Below are positions 7,977 through 14,178 of a stretch of DNA of 16,667 nucleotides, piece by piece. The position numbers and the translations under genes are program-made. The notes under the pieces were generated by a model. It ran no database searches and had not been told where the DNA came from. It saw only the letters and a list, made by a program, of their open reading frames with translations. Within the stretch, counting starts at the first letter, position 1; every line of letters starts with the position of its first letter. Source of the DNA: JBBDNC01 sp040877875 (lineage in GTDB: Bacteria; Bacteroidota; Rhodothermia; Balneolales; Balneolaceae); assembly GCA_040877875.1 (NCBI GenBank), contig JBBDNC010000137.1, positions 1 to 16,667 of the forward strand, in the 5' to 3' direction.

Positions 7977-8193
7977 CGAACACACCCCGGGACTTGTTCC
8001 ACGAACACACCCCGGGTTCTCTCCGCTGGCGGAGAGAACCGTCCCCTCTCGAGAGGGGAAAGATGGAAGCCTGATCAACGCCTGGTTAATTCCCCTCTCG
8101 TGAGGGGGCAGATGGAGGCCTGATCAACGGCTGGTTAATTCCCCTCTTGAGAGGGGACGACCTTCCGCTTGCGGAAGGTCAGGGGTGTGTTCG
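7977..8193. repeat. Interspersed palindromic element R1, copy A (217 bp, internally duplicated)
   Basis: The element is framed by CGAACACACCCC on the left (7977; repeated at 8002) and its reverse complement GGGGTGTGTTCG on the right (8182-8193). Inside are a perfect 12-bp-arm hairpin (8015-8040, GGTTCTCTCCGC and complement, TG loop), an 18-bp palindrome (8042-8059), and a 49-bp unit repeated in tandem (8042-8090 and 8091-8139). A third palindrome copy follows (8140-8157), then a perfect 10-bp-arm hairpin (8159-8180, GACCTTCCGC and complement). It is non-coding; frames through it are fortuitous. With the repeat at 7848-7959 it fills the 402-bp gap before 8250. Confidence 0.85.
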
Positions 8194-8249
8194 TGATTCC
8201 TATTCGAAAACAGTATTCTAATTAGAAAAACATGACTTTTAAGTAACCC

Positions 8250-8954
8250 ATGACATTATATCTGATCCCCGTACCCCTGGGAAAGCGAAGGGAAAACCTG
8301 GTTCTTCCGGAGCATACCCTTGAAACTGTAAGAAACCTGAATGCTTTTATCGTTGAAAATATCCGCCATGCACAGAGTTTCCTGCAGTGGGTGAATCATC
8401 CGGTGCCCCCGTATAATATTGAATTCAGGGTACTGAATAAGAAAACCCCTGAAGAAGAAGTCTACGGTTTTCTGAAATTATTGGAAAAGGGAGATGTGGG
8501 GTTATTTTCCGAAGCCGGGGCTCCCGGTGTGGCCGATCCCGGTGCTTTGTTGGTTAAAATGGCCCACAATGCGGGACATCGGGTCGTTCCACTTACCGGC
8601 CCTTCTTCCATTCTCCTGGCCCTGATGGCCTCCGGCATGAACGGCCAGCAATTTGCGTTTCACGGTTATCTGCCGGTGGATGAGTCAAAACGAAAAAACC
8701 GGATCACCGAACTGGAACAGGAATCCACCCGCCTGAATCAAACACAGATTTTCATGGAAACCCCGCATCGAAATGACCCGCTGCTCGAATCACTGATCGG
8801 TACCTGCCAATCGGATACACAAATCTGCATTGCATGTAATCTGACCCTGCCCGACGAGCAAATCATCAGTAGCCCGGTGTACAGGTGGAAACAACGTAAA
8901 ATCCCTTCTTTCAAGGGAAAACCCGCGATCTTTCTAATGCTCTCCCATTCATAG
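8250..8954 (+). CDS. SAM-dependent methyltransferase, RsmI-like tetrapyrrole methylase family (short form)
   Basis: The 234-residue protein belongs to the tetrapyrrole (corrin/porphyrin) methylase fold and most resembles RsmI, which 2'-O-methylates C1402 of 16S rRNA. Visible motifs are YLIPVPLG (4-11) at the N-terminus, SEAGAPGVADPG (87-98), PLTGPSSILLALMASG (114-129), FHGYLP (137-142) and METPHRN (169-175). It is shorter than typical RsmI (about 270-290 residues) and lacks its C-terminal extension. The start also differs, with no TP(I/L)GN motif but PVPLGKRRENLV. Bacteroidota often carry such a short paralogue, so the target may not be C1402. The ATG at 8250 gives the expected N-terminus. 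The gene stands alone between repeat-rich stretches. Confidence 0.82.
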   Translation: MTLYLIPVPLGKRRENLVLPEHTLETVRNLNAFIVENIRHAQSFLQWVNHPVPPYNIEFRVLNKKTPEEEVYGFLKLLEKGDVGLFSEAGAPGVADPGALLVKMAHNAGHRVVPLTGPSSILLALMASGMNGQQFAFHGYLPVDESKRKNRITELEQESTRLNQTQIFMETPHRNDPLLESLIGTCQSDTQICIACNLTLPDEQIISSPVYRWKQRKIPSFKGKPAIFLMLSHS

Positions 8955-9260
8955 GTGTCTGTCGGACTCTGTAAATTGTATCGAATAAGTGACGGCCTTG
9001 CAGCAGGGTTAACGAAGTCCGGCAGACCCCAGGTTTTTGCCGTTTATGATCCGTTAACCGCTTCGGGCGTGTTCCGGCGGCTCCACGATTCCCGCACAGA
9101 ATCGTACATCCGGAGGATAAACCGGGTTGAAATCCTCTTCTGATCATGAATCTTTCCATTTTAAAATATGAAAAACAGATCATTCACCGGGTTGTATTTT
9201 GATCAAATTTTACGTTAATTATTCGTTATAAATATCCTTTTGCAAGACGGTAAATATATC

Positions 9261-9424
9261 AGGAGGCTTTGAAAAACCAGGGGTTTTGTTCAAGACCAAA
9301 ACCTGAGTGAATTTGAAACCGTAGCTTATTAGCTATAAGTGAGGATTTCAAATTCACGAAAATGCCGAGATTGGGCAAAACAACGCTCATTTTTTGAACG
9401 CGTAGCGATTTTTCAAATCCTTCT
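9261..9424. repeat. Interspersed MITE-like element R2, copy 1 (164 bp)
   Basis: Imperfect terminal inverted repeats match at 14 of 16 positions (AGGAGGCTTTGAAAAA at 9261 and the complement of 9409-9424). Inside are an inverted pair around GGTTTTG/CAAAACC (about 9279-9304) and a perfect 12-bp-arm inverted repeat, GTGAATTTGAAA (9307-9318) and TTTCAAATTCAC (9346-9357). The core to about 9384 matches copy 2 closely (about 7 mismatches in 68 positions over its right half). The right arm (9385-9417) matches the left arm of copy 2 in reverse complement. No target duplication is evident. Confidence 0.75.
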
Positions 9425-9469
9425 ACTAAAGAGAAAGCTTTACAAAACCGGCCTTTATGGAGTCTGGAT

Positions 9470-9498
9470 ATAGCCTGCAGTCAAGTAGATCAGGCTAT
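9470..9498. other. Inverted repeat in the amidase leader region
   Basis: ATAGCCTG (9470-9477) and CAGGCTAT (9491-9498) form perfect 8-bp arms around a 13-nt loop, about 90 bp upstream of the amidase start. No T-run follows. It could be a transcript leader hairpin or a regulator site; position alone supports this. Confidence 0.3.
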
Positions 9499-9588
9499 GC
9501 ATCCGGTTCTATGATCTGCCGGGGGAACCCTGCGTGTCCGCCGGCCAGCAGATAGCGGATGTAAAGCCTTCCGACATTTTGGAATGAT

Positions 9589-10890
9589 ATGACAGAGTAT
9601 TTGACCCAACCCCGGTCTCGTTATGGTTTTCACAGTTTTATCCTGTTGATAGTCATATTTCTGTCTTCTGCTGCTCTCCTGCGGGCTCAAACAAATTTTG
9701 AACGGATTTCAACTGCCGAGCGCAGTGACGGCGAAGGATTTGTGGTCCGGCATCATCTTTCTCAGCCGGTCGATTCTTTTCGGGTTATTCAGCCGGAATC
9801 CGGCCTGGTTCAGTTGATGATCTACTCAGAAGAAATTGATACAACGGATATCCGTGTTGCCGAAGCGTCCGACGTATTTCACGGATTCCAACTCTATAAA
9901 CTTCCCTCTGGATATGGCATTGACATTGAGCTTGGAGAGGGACACTTTTTTTACGCTGACGCCTATCACGACCGGAATTCAAGCGACTTGTTACTGGGTC
10001 TGACGAAAACAAGCAAGGATGAGGTCGCTCTCCTCACTGAAAACATTTCACCCATTCCTTGGCACCGGTTTGCAAATCAGAATCAGACGGGTGAAGAAAA
10101 TTTAACGATTTCCAGCAGCGGACGTCAGGACGAATCCTACATGAGGATCCACGACAATCTCACCTTTGACACCGTAGTCATAGATGCCGGCCATGGGGGA
10201 AAAGATCCGGGTTCAATCGGGTACAACGGACTGAGGGAAAAGGATGTCACCCTTGCCGTTGCCCTGAAGGTAGGAGAATATATCGAAAAGAATTTGCCTG
10301 AAGTCGATGTTATCTATACCCGGGATGACGACCGTTTCCTGGAGCTTGAAGAGCGCGGTAGTGTTGCCAACCGTTCCAGGGGAGATCTGTTCGTCTCCAT
10401 CCATGCAAATGCTTTTTCAAACCGGAATGCACGCGGAAGTGAAGTCTATTTTATGGGGCTTGCAAGATCGGAATCCGCTTTGGAGGTCATGAAACGGGAA
10501 AACAGTGTCGTACATCTTGAATCGGATAACGGAGTGGAAGAGCTGACCGAGGAAGATCTGCTGATCTATGAACTTGCCAATGCCGGCAACCTCACCATCA
10601 GCGAACAGATCGCTGAAAAAATGGAATACCAGTTCCGTGAACGTGCCCAGCGCCGCTCCCGGGGGGTCAAGCAAGCCCAGTTTGTGGTCCTTTACCACGC
10701 CTCCATGCCTGCCCTGCTGGTTGAAATGGGATTTCTCACTAATCCGAATGAAGCCCAATTCCTGTCCAGCGAATATGGGCAGGCAATCATCGCTTCGGCA
10801 ATCTTCAGGGCCATCCGCGACTACAAAGTTGAGTACGAACGAAGCCACAACAGCCTGACAAGATCGGAAGAGGTGAAAAGGGAGGAGTGA
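9589..10890 (+). CDS. N-acetylmuramoyl-L-alanine amidase (Amidase_3), secreted
   Basis: This 433-residue zinc hydrolase cleaves the amide between N-acetylmuramic acid and L-alanine in peptidoglycan, usually for daughter-cell separation. A signal peptide covers about 1-33 (hydrophobic FILLIVIFLSSAALL, cleavage after LRA). The region at 35-190 has the look of a beta-rich AMIN-like or wall-targeting segment, with no firm family match. The Amidase_3 domain begins at about 194 with VVIDAGHGGKDPG. Zinc ligands are H202, E217 (GLREKD) and H272 (SIHANAF); the catalytic glutamate is E379 in LLVEMGFLTN. The stretch at about 290-345 between the third ligand and E379 resembles the regulatory helical insertion of AmiC-type enzymes. 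The ATG at 9589 directly precedes the signal. It stands as a single gene. It resembles AmiC, but the domain order before the catalytic part is not certain. Confidence 0.93.
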   Translation: MTEYLTQPRSRYGFHSFILLIVIFLSSAALLRAQTNFERISTAERSDGEGFVVRHHLSQPVDSFRVIQPESGLVQLMIYSEEIDTTDIRVAEASDVFHGFQLYKLPSGYGIDIELGEGHFFYADAYHDRNSSDLLLGLTKTSKDEVALLTENISPIPWHRFANQNQTGEENLTISSSGRQDESYMRIHDNLTFDTVVIDAGHGGKDPGSIGYNGLREKDVTLAVALKVGEYIEKNLPEVDVIYTRDDDRFLELEERGSVANRSRGDLFVSIHANAFSNRNARGSEVYFMGLARSESALEVMKRENSVVHLESDNGVEELTEEDLLIYELANAGNLTISEQIAEKMEYQFRERAQRRSRGVKQAQFVVLYHASMPALLVEMGFLTNPNEAQFLSSEYGQAIIASAIFRAIRDYKVEYERSHNSLTRSEEVKREE

Positions 10891-11002
10891 GAAGGAGAAG
10901 GCAAAAGTGAGAATCCGCCGGCCACTCGCCCGACCGATTACGGAGTTTTTCTTTTTATAAGTATAGAACCGGTGGATAGATCATTTCTTAGCAATCATTC
11001 CG

Positions 11003-11416
11003 TTAAGGTTCCTGTCGAGAGATATCTTTGAATTTATCGAAATCAGTATCAAAGCTCACGATCGTATCAATGCTTTCTTGTCGCATAAGCAAATAATGCA
11101 ATGCATCAATAAAATCCACTCCTTTTGACTGTTCGATCCGGAAAACTTCAAACCAGTCAAAGGTTTTCGATGGGTTAACAGTTTCTGAAAAATCAAGAAA
11201 GGGAGTTACCCTTGTCTCAATATCAGCCGGAGACAATTTATAAAAACTCCGAAGCGTAAATACCGTCTCCATAATTACGGAGTCTGCTATGATCAACTTC
11301 TGTGTACGGCGCTCTGTCGTCTCACTAATAAATTGATAGGCACGGTCAGCTTGTTCCTTTGGCTCTCCGGTGATATATCGTAAAAGTATATTCGTATCTA
11401 TAAATAACCGCTTCAT
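11003..11416 (-). CDS. vapC: PIN-domain ribonuclease toxin (VapC-like)
   Basis: The 137-residue protein is a PIN-fold RNase of typical VapC length. Such toxins cleave RNA, commonly tRNA or rRNA, when released from their antitoxin. The acidic metal-binding residues are in place: D7 in FIDTN, E50 in VIMETVF, D104 in FIDALH and D123/D125 in SFDTDF. The ATG at 11416 overlaps the antitoxin stop by 4 nt (ATGA on the minus strand), the usual layout for translationally coupled toxin-antitoxin genes. It sits between the amidase gene (convergent, 112 bp away) and repeat-rich DNA. A PIN protein with another housekeeping role is less likely given its partner. Confidence 0.9.
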   Translation of the reverse strand: MKRLFIDTNILLRYITGEPKEQADRAYQFISETTERRTQKLIIADSVIMETVFTLRSFYKLSPADIETRVTPFLDFSETVNPSKTFDWFEVFRIEQSKGVDFIDALHYLLMRQESIDTIVSFDTDFDKFKDISRQEP

Positions 11417-11673
11417 GTACCTTCCTTAGCAGCCTGTTCTCCGATAGCTTTTTGTGTCTCTTCTCGTATTGTATGAATGTCTGTTTCCTTCCCTTTAGCA
11501 GACACAGAATTATATACTGCTAACAGATCCTCTCGGCGAACTGGCCGCAAGATCACTCGATCGCCCTTTGTCTCAAAACGAACTTTATCTTGAGCCTGCA
11601 GTTTAAACCGTTTCCGGATTTCAGCCGGAATCGTAATCTGTCCTTTTGAGGTCACTGTGGCTTCTTTTTTCAT
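11413..11673 (-). CDS. vapB: AbrB/MazE-type antitoxin (VapB-like)
   Basis: The protein has an N-terminal swapped-hairpin AbrB DNA-binding domain, with EATVTSKGQITIPAEIRKRF followed by KLQAQDKVRFET and DRVILRPV (about residues 4-46). Its charged C-terminal tail probably wraps the toxin. It should neutralise the PIN toxin encoded downstream and repress the shared promoter. I place the start at the ATG at 11673 (86 residues, MKKEATV), because the AbrB fold normally begins within a few residues of the start and the candidate promoter would then leave a leader of about 36 nt. An ATG at 11700 would add nine residues. The stop overlaps the toxin start. Confidence 0.88.
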   Translation of the reverse strand: MKKEATVTSKGQITIPAEIRKRFKLQAQDKVRFETKGDRVILRPVRREDLLAVYNSVSAKGKETDIHTIREETQKAIGEQAAKEGT

Positions 11674-11715
11674 TTGTTTAACTCTCTGATTGTAATACAT
11701 AGTTAAATTTCCTTA

Positions 11716-11745
11716 CAAAAATAAAATAACTTACTTTTCCTCAAA
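11716..11745 (-). promoter_or_regulatory. Candidate Bacteroidota-type promoter for the toxin-antitoxin pair
   Basis: On the minus strand TATTTTTG (11723-11716) matches the -7 consensus TAnnTTTG. A TTTG at 11745-11742 sits 18 bp upstream, close to the usual 19-21-bp spacing of the -33 element. Transcription would begin near 11709 and favour the start at 11673. The surroundings are AT-rich, so a chance match is possible. Confidence 0.45.
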
Positions 11746-11911
11746 ATCAAAGCGCCTAATCTCTGCTGTCTTCTGTCATTCGGAATACTACTCTTTTAGG
11801 TACTTCCCTTTCCTCTTTCTGGACTTTTGATTTTTCCTGTATCCTCTTAATGACCTTTTTTTGGACAGTAGTCTGAAACTCTCTTGTAAGCATCCAGTTT
11901 TCAGTGATAGC

Positions 11912-12040
11912 CGAACACACCCCGGACCTTCCGCAAGCGGAAGGTCGTCCCCTCTCGAGAGGGGAGCGTGCAGTCCCGACAGCGTCAGCCGTCGGGGCAA
12001 ACGCGGGGTGTGCTCGTGGAACAAGTCCCGGGATGTGTTC
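11912..12040. repeat. Interspersed palindromic element R1, copy B (about 129 bp)
   Basis: It begins with CGAACACACCCCGG (11912) and carries the 10-bp-arm hairpin GACCTTCCGC/GCGGAAGGTC (11925-11946, AA loop) and the 18-bp palindrome TCCCCTCTCGAGAGGGGA (11948-11965). A different hairpin follows (CCCGAC/GTCGGG, 11975-11996). It ends with a double terminus (GGGGTGTGCTCG at 12005-12016 and CGGGATGTGTTC at 12029-12040) that is the inverted counterpart of the double left terminus of copy A. The rest of the gap, 11746-11911, shows nothing recognisable. Confidence 0.82.
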
Positions 12041-12090
12041 ACGGATATCACGCCAAAACTGATTCCCTGACCCACTTCCGTCGACGGATG

Positions 12091-12104
12091 TTCACTGTTC
12101 ACTG
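12091..12104 (+). repeat. Short TTCACTG tandem pair overlapping the coaX stop
   Basis: TTCACTG occurs twice in tandem (12091-12097, 12098-12104) and includes the coaX stop codon. It has the same 7-bp period and ACTG core as the repeat at 2803-2874. Two units alone could be chance. Confidence 0.4.
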
Positions 12105-12823
12105 CCAATTATATTCACCATCCCCTCAAAAATGAGATAGGGCCGGACTTTAAGGTCCATCCGCCCCTCCCTGTCAGCCAGCTTTTGAATCAGCTCTGTC
12201 CCCCCGCCTGTTACAAAAAGGTCAAACTTTCCGAACCGTGTTTCAAATTTGCCTAAAAAATTCTGAAGGGCACCCCAAAAAGCTCCGGTAGTCCCCCAGC
12301 GAAGACTGTCAAGAGTTGTCGTGCCGGGCCACTCGTCCGGGAGATGGTAATCCGGTTTCGGCAAGGAGGGAATATTTCGGGACAAGGCCTCGATCATTAA
12401 ATCCACTCCAGGCATAATGACCCCTCCCCTGTATACCCCGTCTTCCGTCATAAAATCAACCGTACAGGCGGATCCCGAGTCAATCACCACGACCGGACGG
12501 GAAGTCTGGCCGGCCGCTCCGTAACAAGTTAGAAAACGATCCATTCCAAAAGTCTTCGGCGTCTGATAAAGAAGCTTATCCCGGGGGATGTCCTCCGTTC
12601 GGAGGATCCGTAAGCGTTCGGCAGGAAAACGCTCCGTTAGTTGGCTGCAGATTCGGGGAACCACACTGCATACAATAAACCGGTCTACTTCCCGGTTTTG
12701 AAGCCATGAGTAAAATTCTTTTTCATCTCCGATCCGACCCCGGTACACCCGCTGCCAGTTCAGGCCTTTCTGCCGGGCTGCCTTGATAAAACTGTTTCCG
12801 ATATCGATATAAAGTTCGTTCAT
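12092..12823 (-). CDS. coaX: Type III pantothenate kinase
   Basis: The 243-residue enzyme phosphorylates pantothenate, the first step of coenzyme A synthesis, in the cytoplasm. It belongs to the ASKHA fold. Family motifs visible are the phosphate loop DIGNS (7-11), GMDR (93-96) containing the likely catalytic aspartate D95, DSGSACT (115-121) and GGVIMPG (133-139), with VTGGGTEL (204-211) near the C-terminus. The length is normal. The frame is open to 12886, but the ATG at 12823 starts MNELYIDIGNS, which places the phosphate loop where the family has it. The stop lies inside a CAGTGAACAGTGAAC stretch on the coding strand. The gene is divergent from the dehydrogenase at 13221. Confidence 0.94.
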   Translation of the reverse strand: MNELYIDIGNSFIKAARQKGLNWQRVYRGRIGDEKEFYSWLQNREVDRFIVCSVVPRICSQLTERFPAERLRILRTEDIPRDKLLYQTPKTFGMDRFLTCYGAAGQTSRPVVVIDSGSACTVDFMTEDGVYRGGVIMPGVDLMIEALSRNIPSLPKPDYHLPDEWPGTTTLDSLRWGTTGAFWGALQNFLGKFETRFGKFDLFVTGGGTELIQKLADREGRMDLKVRPYLIFEGMVNIIGSEQ

Positions 12824-12928
12824 ATAAAATTTAAAAATAATGGATCTCCTGGCCGGAAGTCTGTCGAACGCAAAGAACGATGACAAGGAATGTCATGGAG
12901 ATTTTTTACATTGTCAATAAAACCTATG

Positions 12929-13128
12929 GAGGGCTTTGAAAAATCACTGCGTGGGAATCGCTGTCGCTCGGAGCGCTTCGCGTTCAAAAAATGAGCAGGG
13001 GTTTTGTTCAATGTCAAAACCTGTCCGCCAGCCGGCGGACCGGAACCGCAGTTTATTAGGTATAAATGAGGATTTCGAATTCGCGAAAATGCTGAGATTG
13101 GGCAAAACAACAGTTTTGCAAAGCCCTC
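12929..13128. repeat. Interspersed MITE-like element R2, copy 2 (200 bp, with candidate target duplication)
   Basis: The element has perfect 10-bp terminal inverted repeats, GAGGGCTTTG (12929-12938) and CAAAGCCCTC (13119-13128). It is flanked by a direct repeat CTATG (12924-12928 and 13129-13133) that looks like a target-site duplication. Inside are a long left arm ending in TTCAAAAAATGAGC, a GGTTTTG/CAAAACC inverted pair, a 7-bp-arm hairpin GTCCGCC/GGCGGAC (13023-13040), and a core (about 13044-13112) shared with copy 1. It carries no transposase, so it would have to be moved in trans. It occupies the divergent coaX/dehydrogenase gap, which otherwise holds no gene. Confidence 0.78.
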
Positions 13129-13220
13129 CTATGAGCCGGCAAAACCCCACAAGTGTATGATATAACAAGGCACTCTATTTTGTAAATTTAATTTCAATCG
13201 AAACAAGACTCATCCAGACC

Positions 13221-13949
13221 ATGCAACTATTTGACAAGATCGCCATTGTAACCGGAGCCAGCAGCGGCATCGGGAAAGAATTCAGCCGGGCTTTGATTGA
13301 TAAAGGAGCTATTGTTTACGGGCTTGCCAGAAGGAGTGAAAAGCTGTCAGCCGTTCAAAATGAGCTTGGAGAATCCTTCCGTCCGGTTCAGATGGATGTG
13401 ACCGATCACGACAGGCTCGAGCAGTGGACTTCCGATACATTTTCAGCCAATACTCACCGCCCGGATATCCTGATTAACAATGCGGGGCTGGCAAAATTCG
13501 GTGAGGTCGACCGGATGTCACTCGAAGACTGGCATTCCATGATCGATACGAATCTGAACGGCATCTTTTATTTGACCCGGTTGATTGTTCCCCTGATGAA
13601 ACAGCATCCGGATGTATGTCATATTATCAACATTTCCTCTATTGCCGGACTCCTCGGCAATCCGGAAATCTCAGGCTATAACGCAAGCAAGTTTGCCGTA
13701 AGGGGATTCAGTGAAGCACTTTTTAAAGAATTACGGTATGACGGCATCAAGGTAAGCTGCATGTTTCCCGGATCGATTGCGACCGATTTTTTTAAAACCG
13801 CGATGGATGGAGACACCCATCCCAATATGATGATGCCGGAGGATGTGGCTGCAACCCTCATCCACCTGCTGGAGACCCCCGACAACCATCTGATCAATGA
13901 AGTCACCATGCGGCCGTTAAATCCCAAACCTCCCGAAAACGAGGCATGA
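13221..13949 (+). CDS. Short-chain dehydrogenase/reductase (classical SDR)
   Basis: The 242-residue protein is a classical Rossmann-fold SDR that uses NAD(P)H to reduce or oxidise a carbonyl/alcohol substrate. Motifs are the cofactor loop TGASSGIG (11-18), ARRSEK (36-41, basic residues suggesting NADP preference), DVT (59-61), NNAG (86-89), the catalytic serine S140 in NISSIAG, and Y153/K157 in GYNASK, followed by PGSIATDF (188-195). The C-terminal half resembles the 3-oxoacyl-ACP reductase-like and sepiapterin-reductase-like members of Bacteroidota, but the substrate cannot be told. The ATG at 13221 starts directly before the first beta-strand. Copy 2 of the R2 element lies about 90 bp upstream and could affect its promoter. 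Confidence 0.93.
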   Translation: MQLFDKIAIVTGASSGIGKEFSRALIDKGAIVYGLARRSEKLSAVQNELGESFRPVQMDVTDHDRLEQWTSDTFSANTHRPDILINNAGLAKFGEVDRMSLEDWHSMIDTNLNGIFYLTRLIVPLMKQHPDVCHIINISSIAGLLGNPEISGYNASKFAVRGFSEALFKELRYDGIKVSCMFPGSIATDFFKTAMDGDTHPNMMMPEDVAATLIHLLETPDNHLINEVTMRPLNPKPPENEA

Positions 13950-14178
13950 GTCGAATACAACGGATATCTCCGGAATCTTCATCTCCAAAACCGGCGGATT
14001 ATACTTTATGTTGATTATTGATTTGAATAACATATTTCATCTTTACTCCGCCAGACAGCCGGTCCATCGGCGAAACCGACGAAAGTCCGCTGATTGTAAA
14101 TCCGGGCCAGAAATCAGGGGGATATCTGACAACTTTCATTTTCGATCGATGACAGGTTCGTGTTCTTCCACAAGTGCC

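Larger units (their letters stand above)
8955..9588. other. 634-bp gene-free stretch with hairpins and R2 copy 1
   Basis: No convincing gene lies between the methyltransferase stop and the amidase start. Two hairpins lie soon after the stop: ACGATTC/GAATCGT with a 7-nt loop (9085-9105) and GAGGAT/ATCCTC (9113-9137). Neither has a strong U-tract, but either could end the upstream transcript. An AT-rich stretch (about 9150-9245) is followed by element R2 copy 1 (9261-9424). The last 160 bp before the amidase hold an 8-bp-arm inverted repeat, ATAGCCTG/CAGGCTAT (9470-9498), and no recognisable promoter. Confidence 0.5.

Noticed and set aside
7772..8074. 100-codon plus-strand frame through the CAGTG array and R1 copy A
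   Set aside because: It overlaps the end of the membrane protein gene in another frame, and most of it is a translation of tandem repeats and palindromes.
8955..9143. 62-codon GTG-started frame directly after the methylase stop
   Set aside because: No family pattern is visible, there is no ribosome binding site, and two inverted repeats in the same stretch explain its structure better.
11788..12108. 106-codon minus-strand frame through R1 copy B
   Set aside because: It contains the same repeat-derived peptide (RDLFHEHTP) as the frame through copy A, so it is a translation of a non-coding element.
12944..13168. Small frames on both strands across R2 copy 2
   Set aside because: They span a MITE-like element and reflect its palindromes; no protein family pattern is visible.
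14041..14150. Possible structured RNA (GAAACCGACGAAAGTCCGC stretch)
   Set aside because: It faintly recalls an RNase P-type segment, but no matching helices or neighbouring conserved blocks were found.
14008..14178. Upstream extension of the lipoprotein frame
   Set aside because: It would place about 57 basic, low-quality residues before the lipoprotein signal. The ATG at 14179 gives a normal signal peptide.
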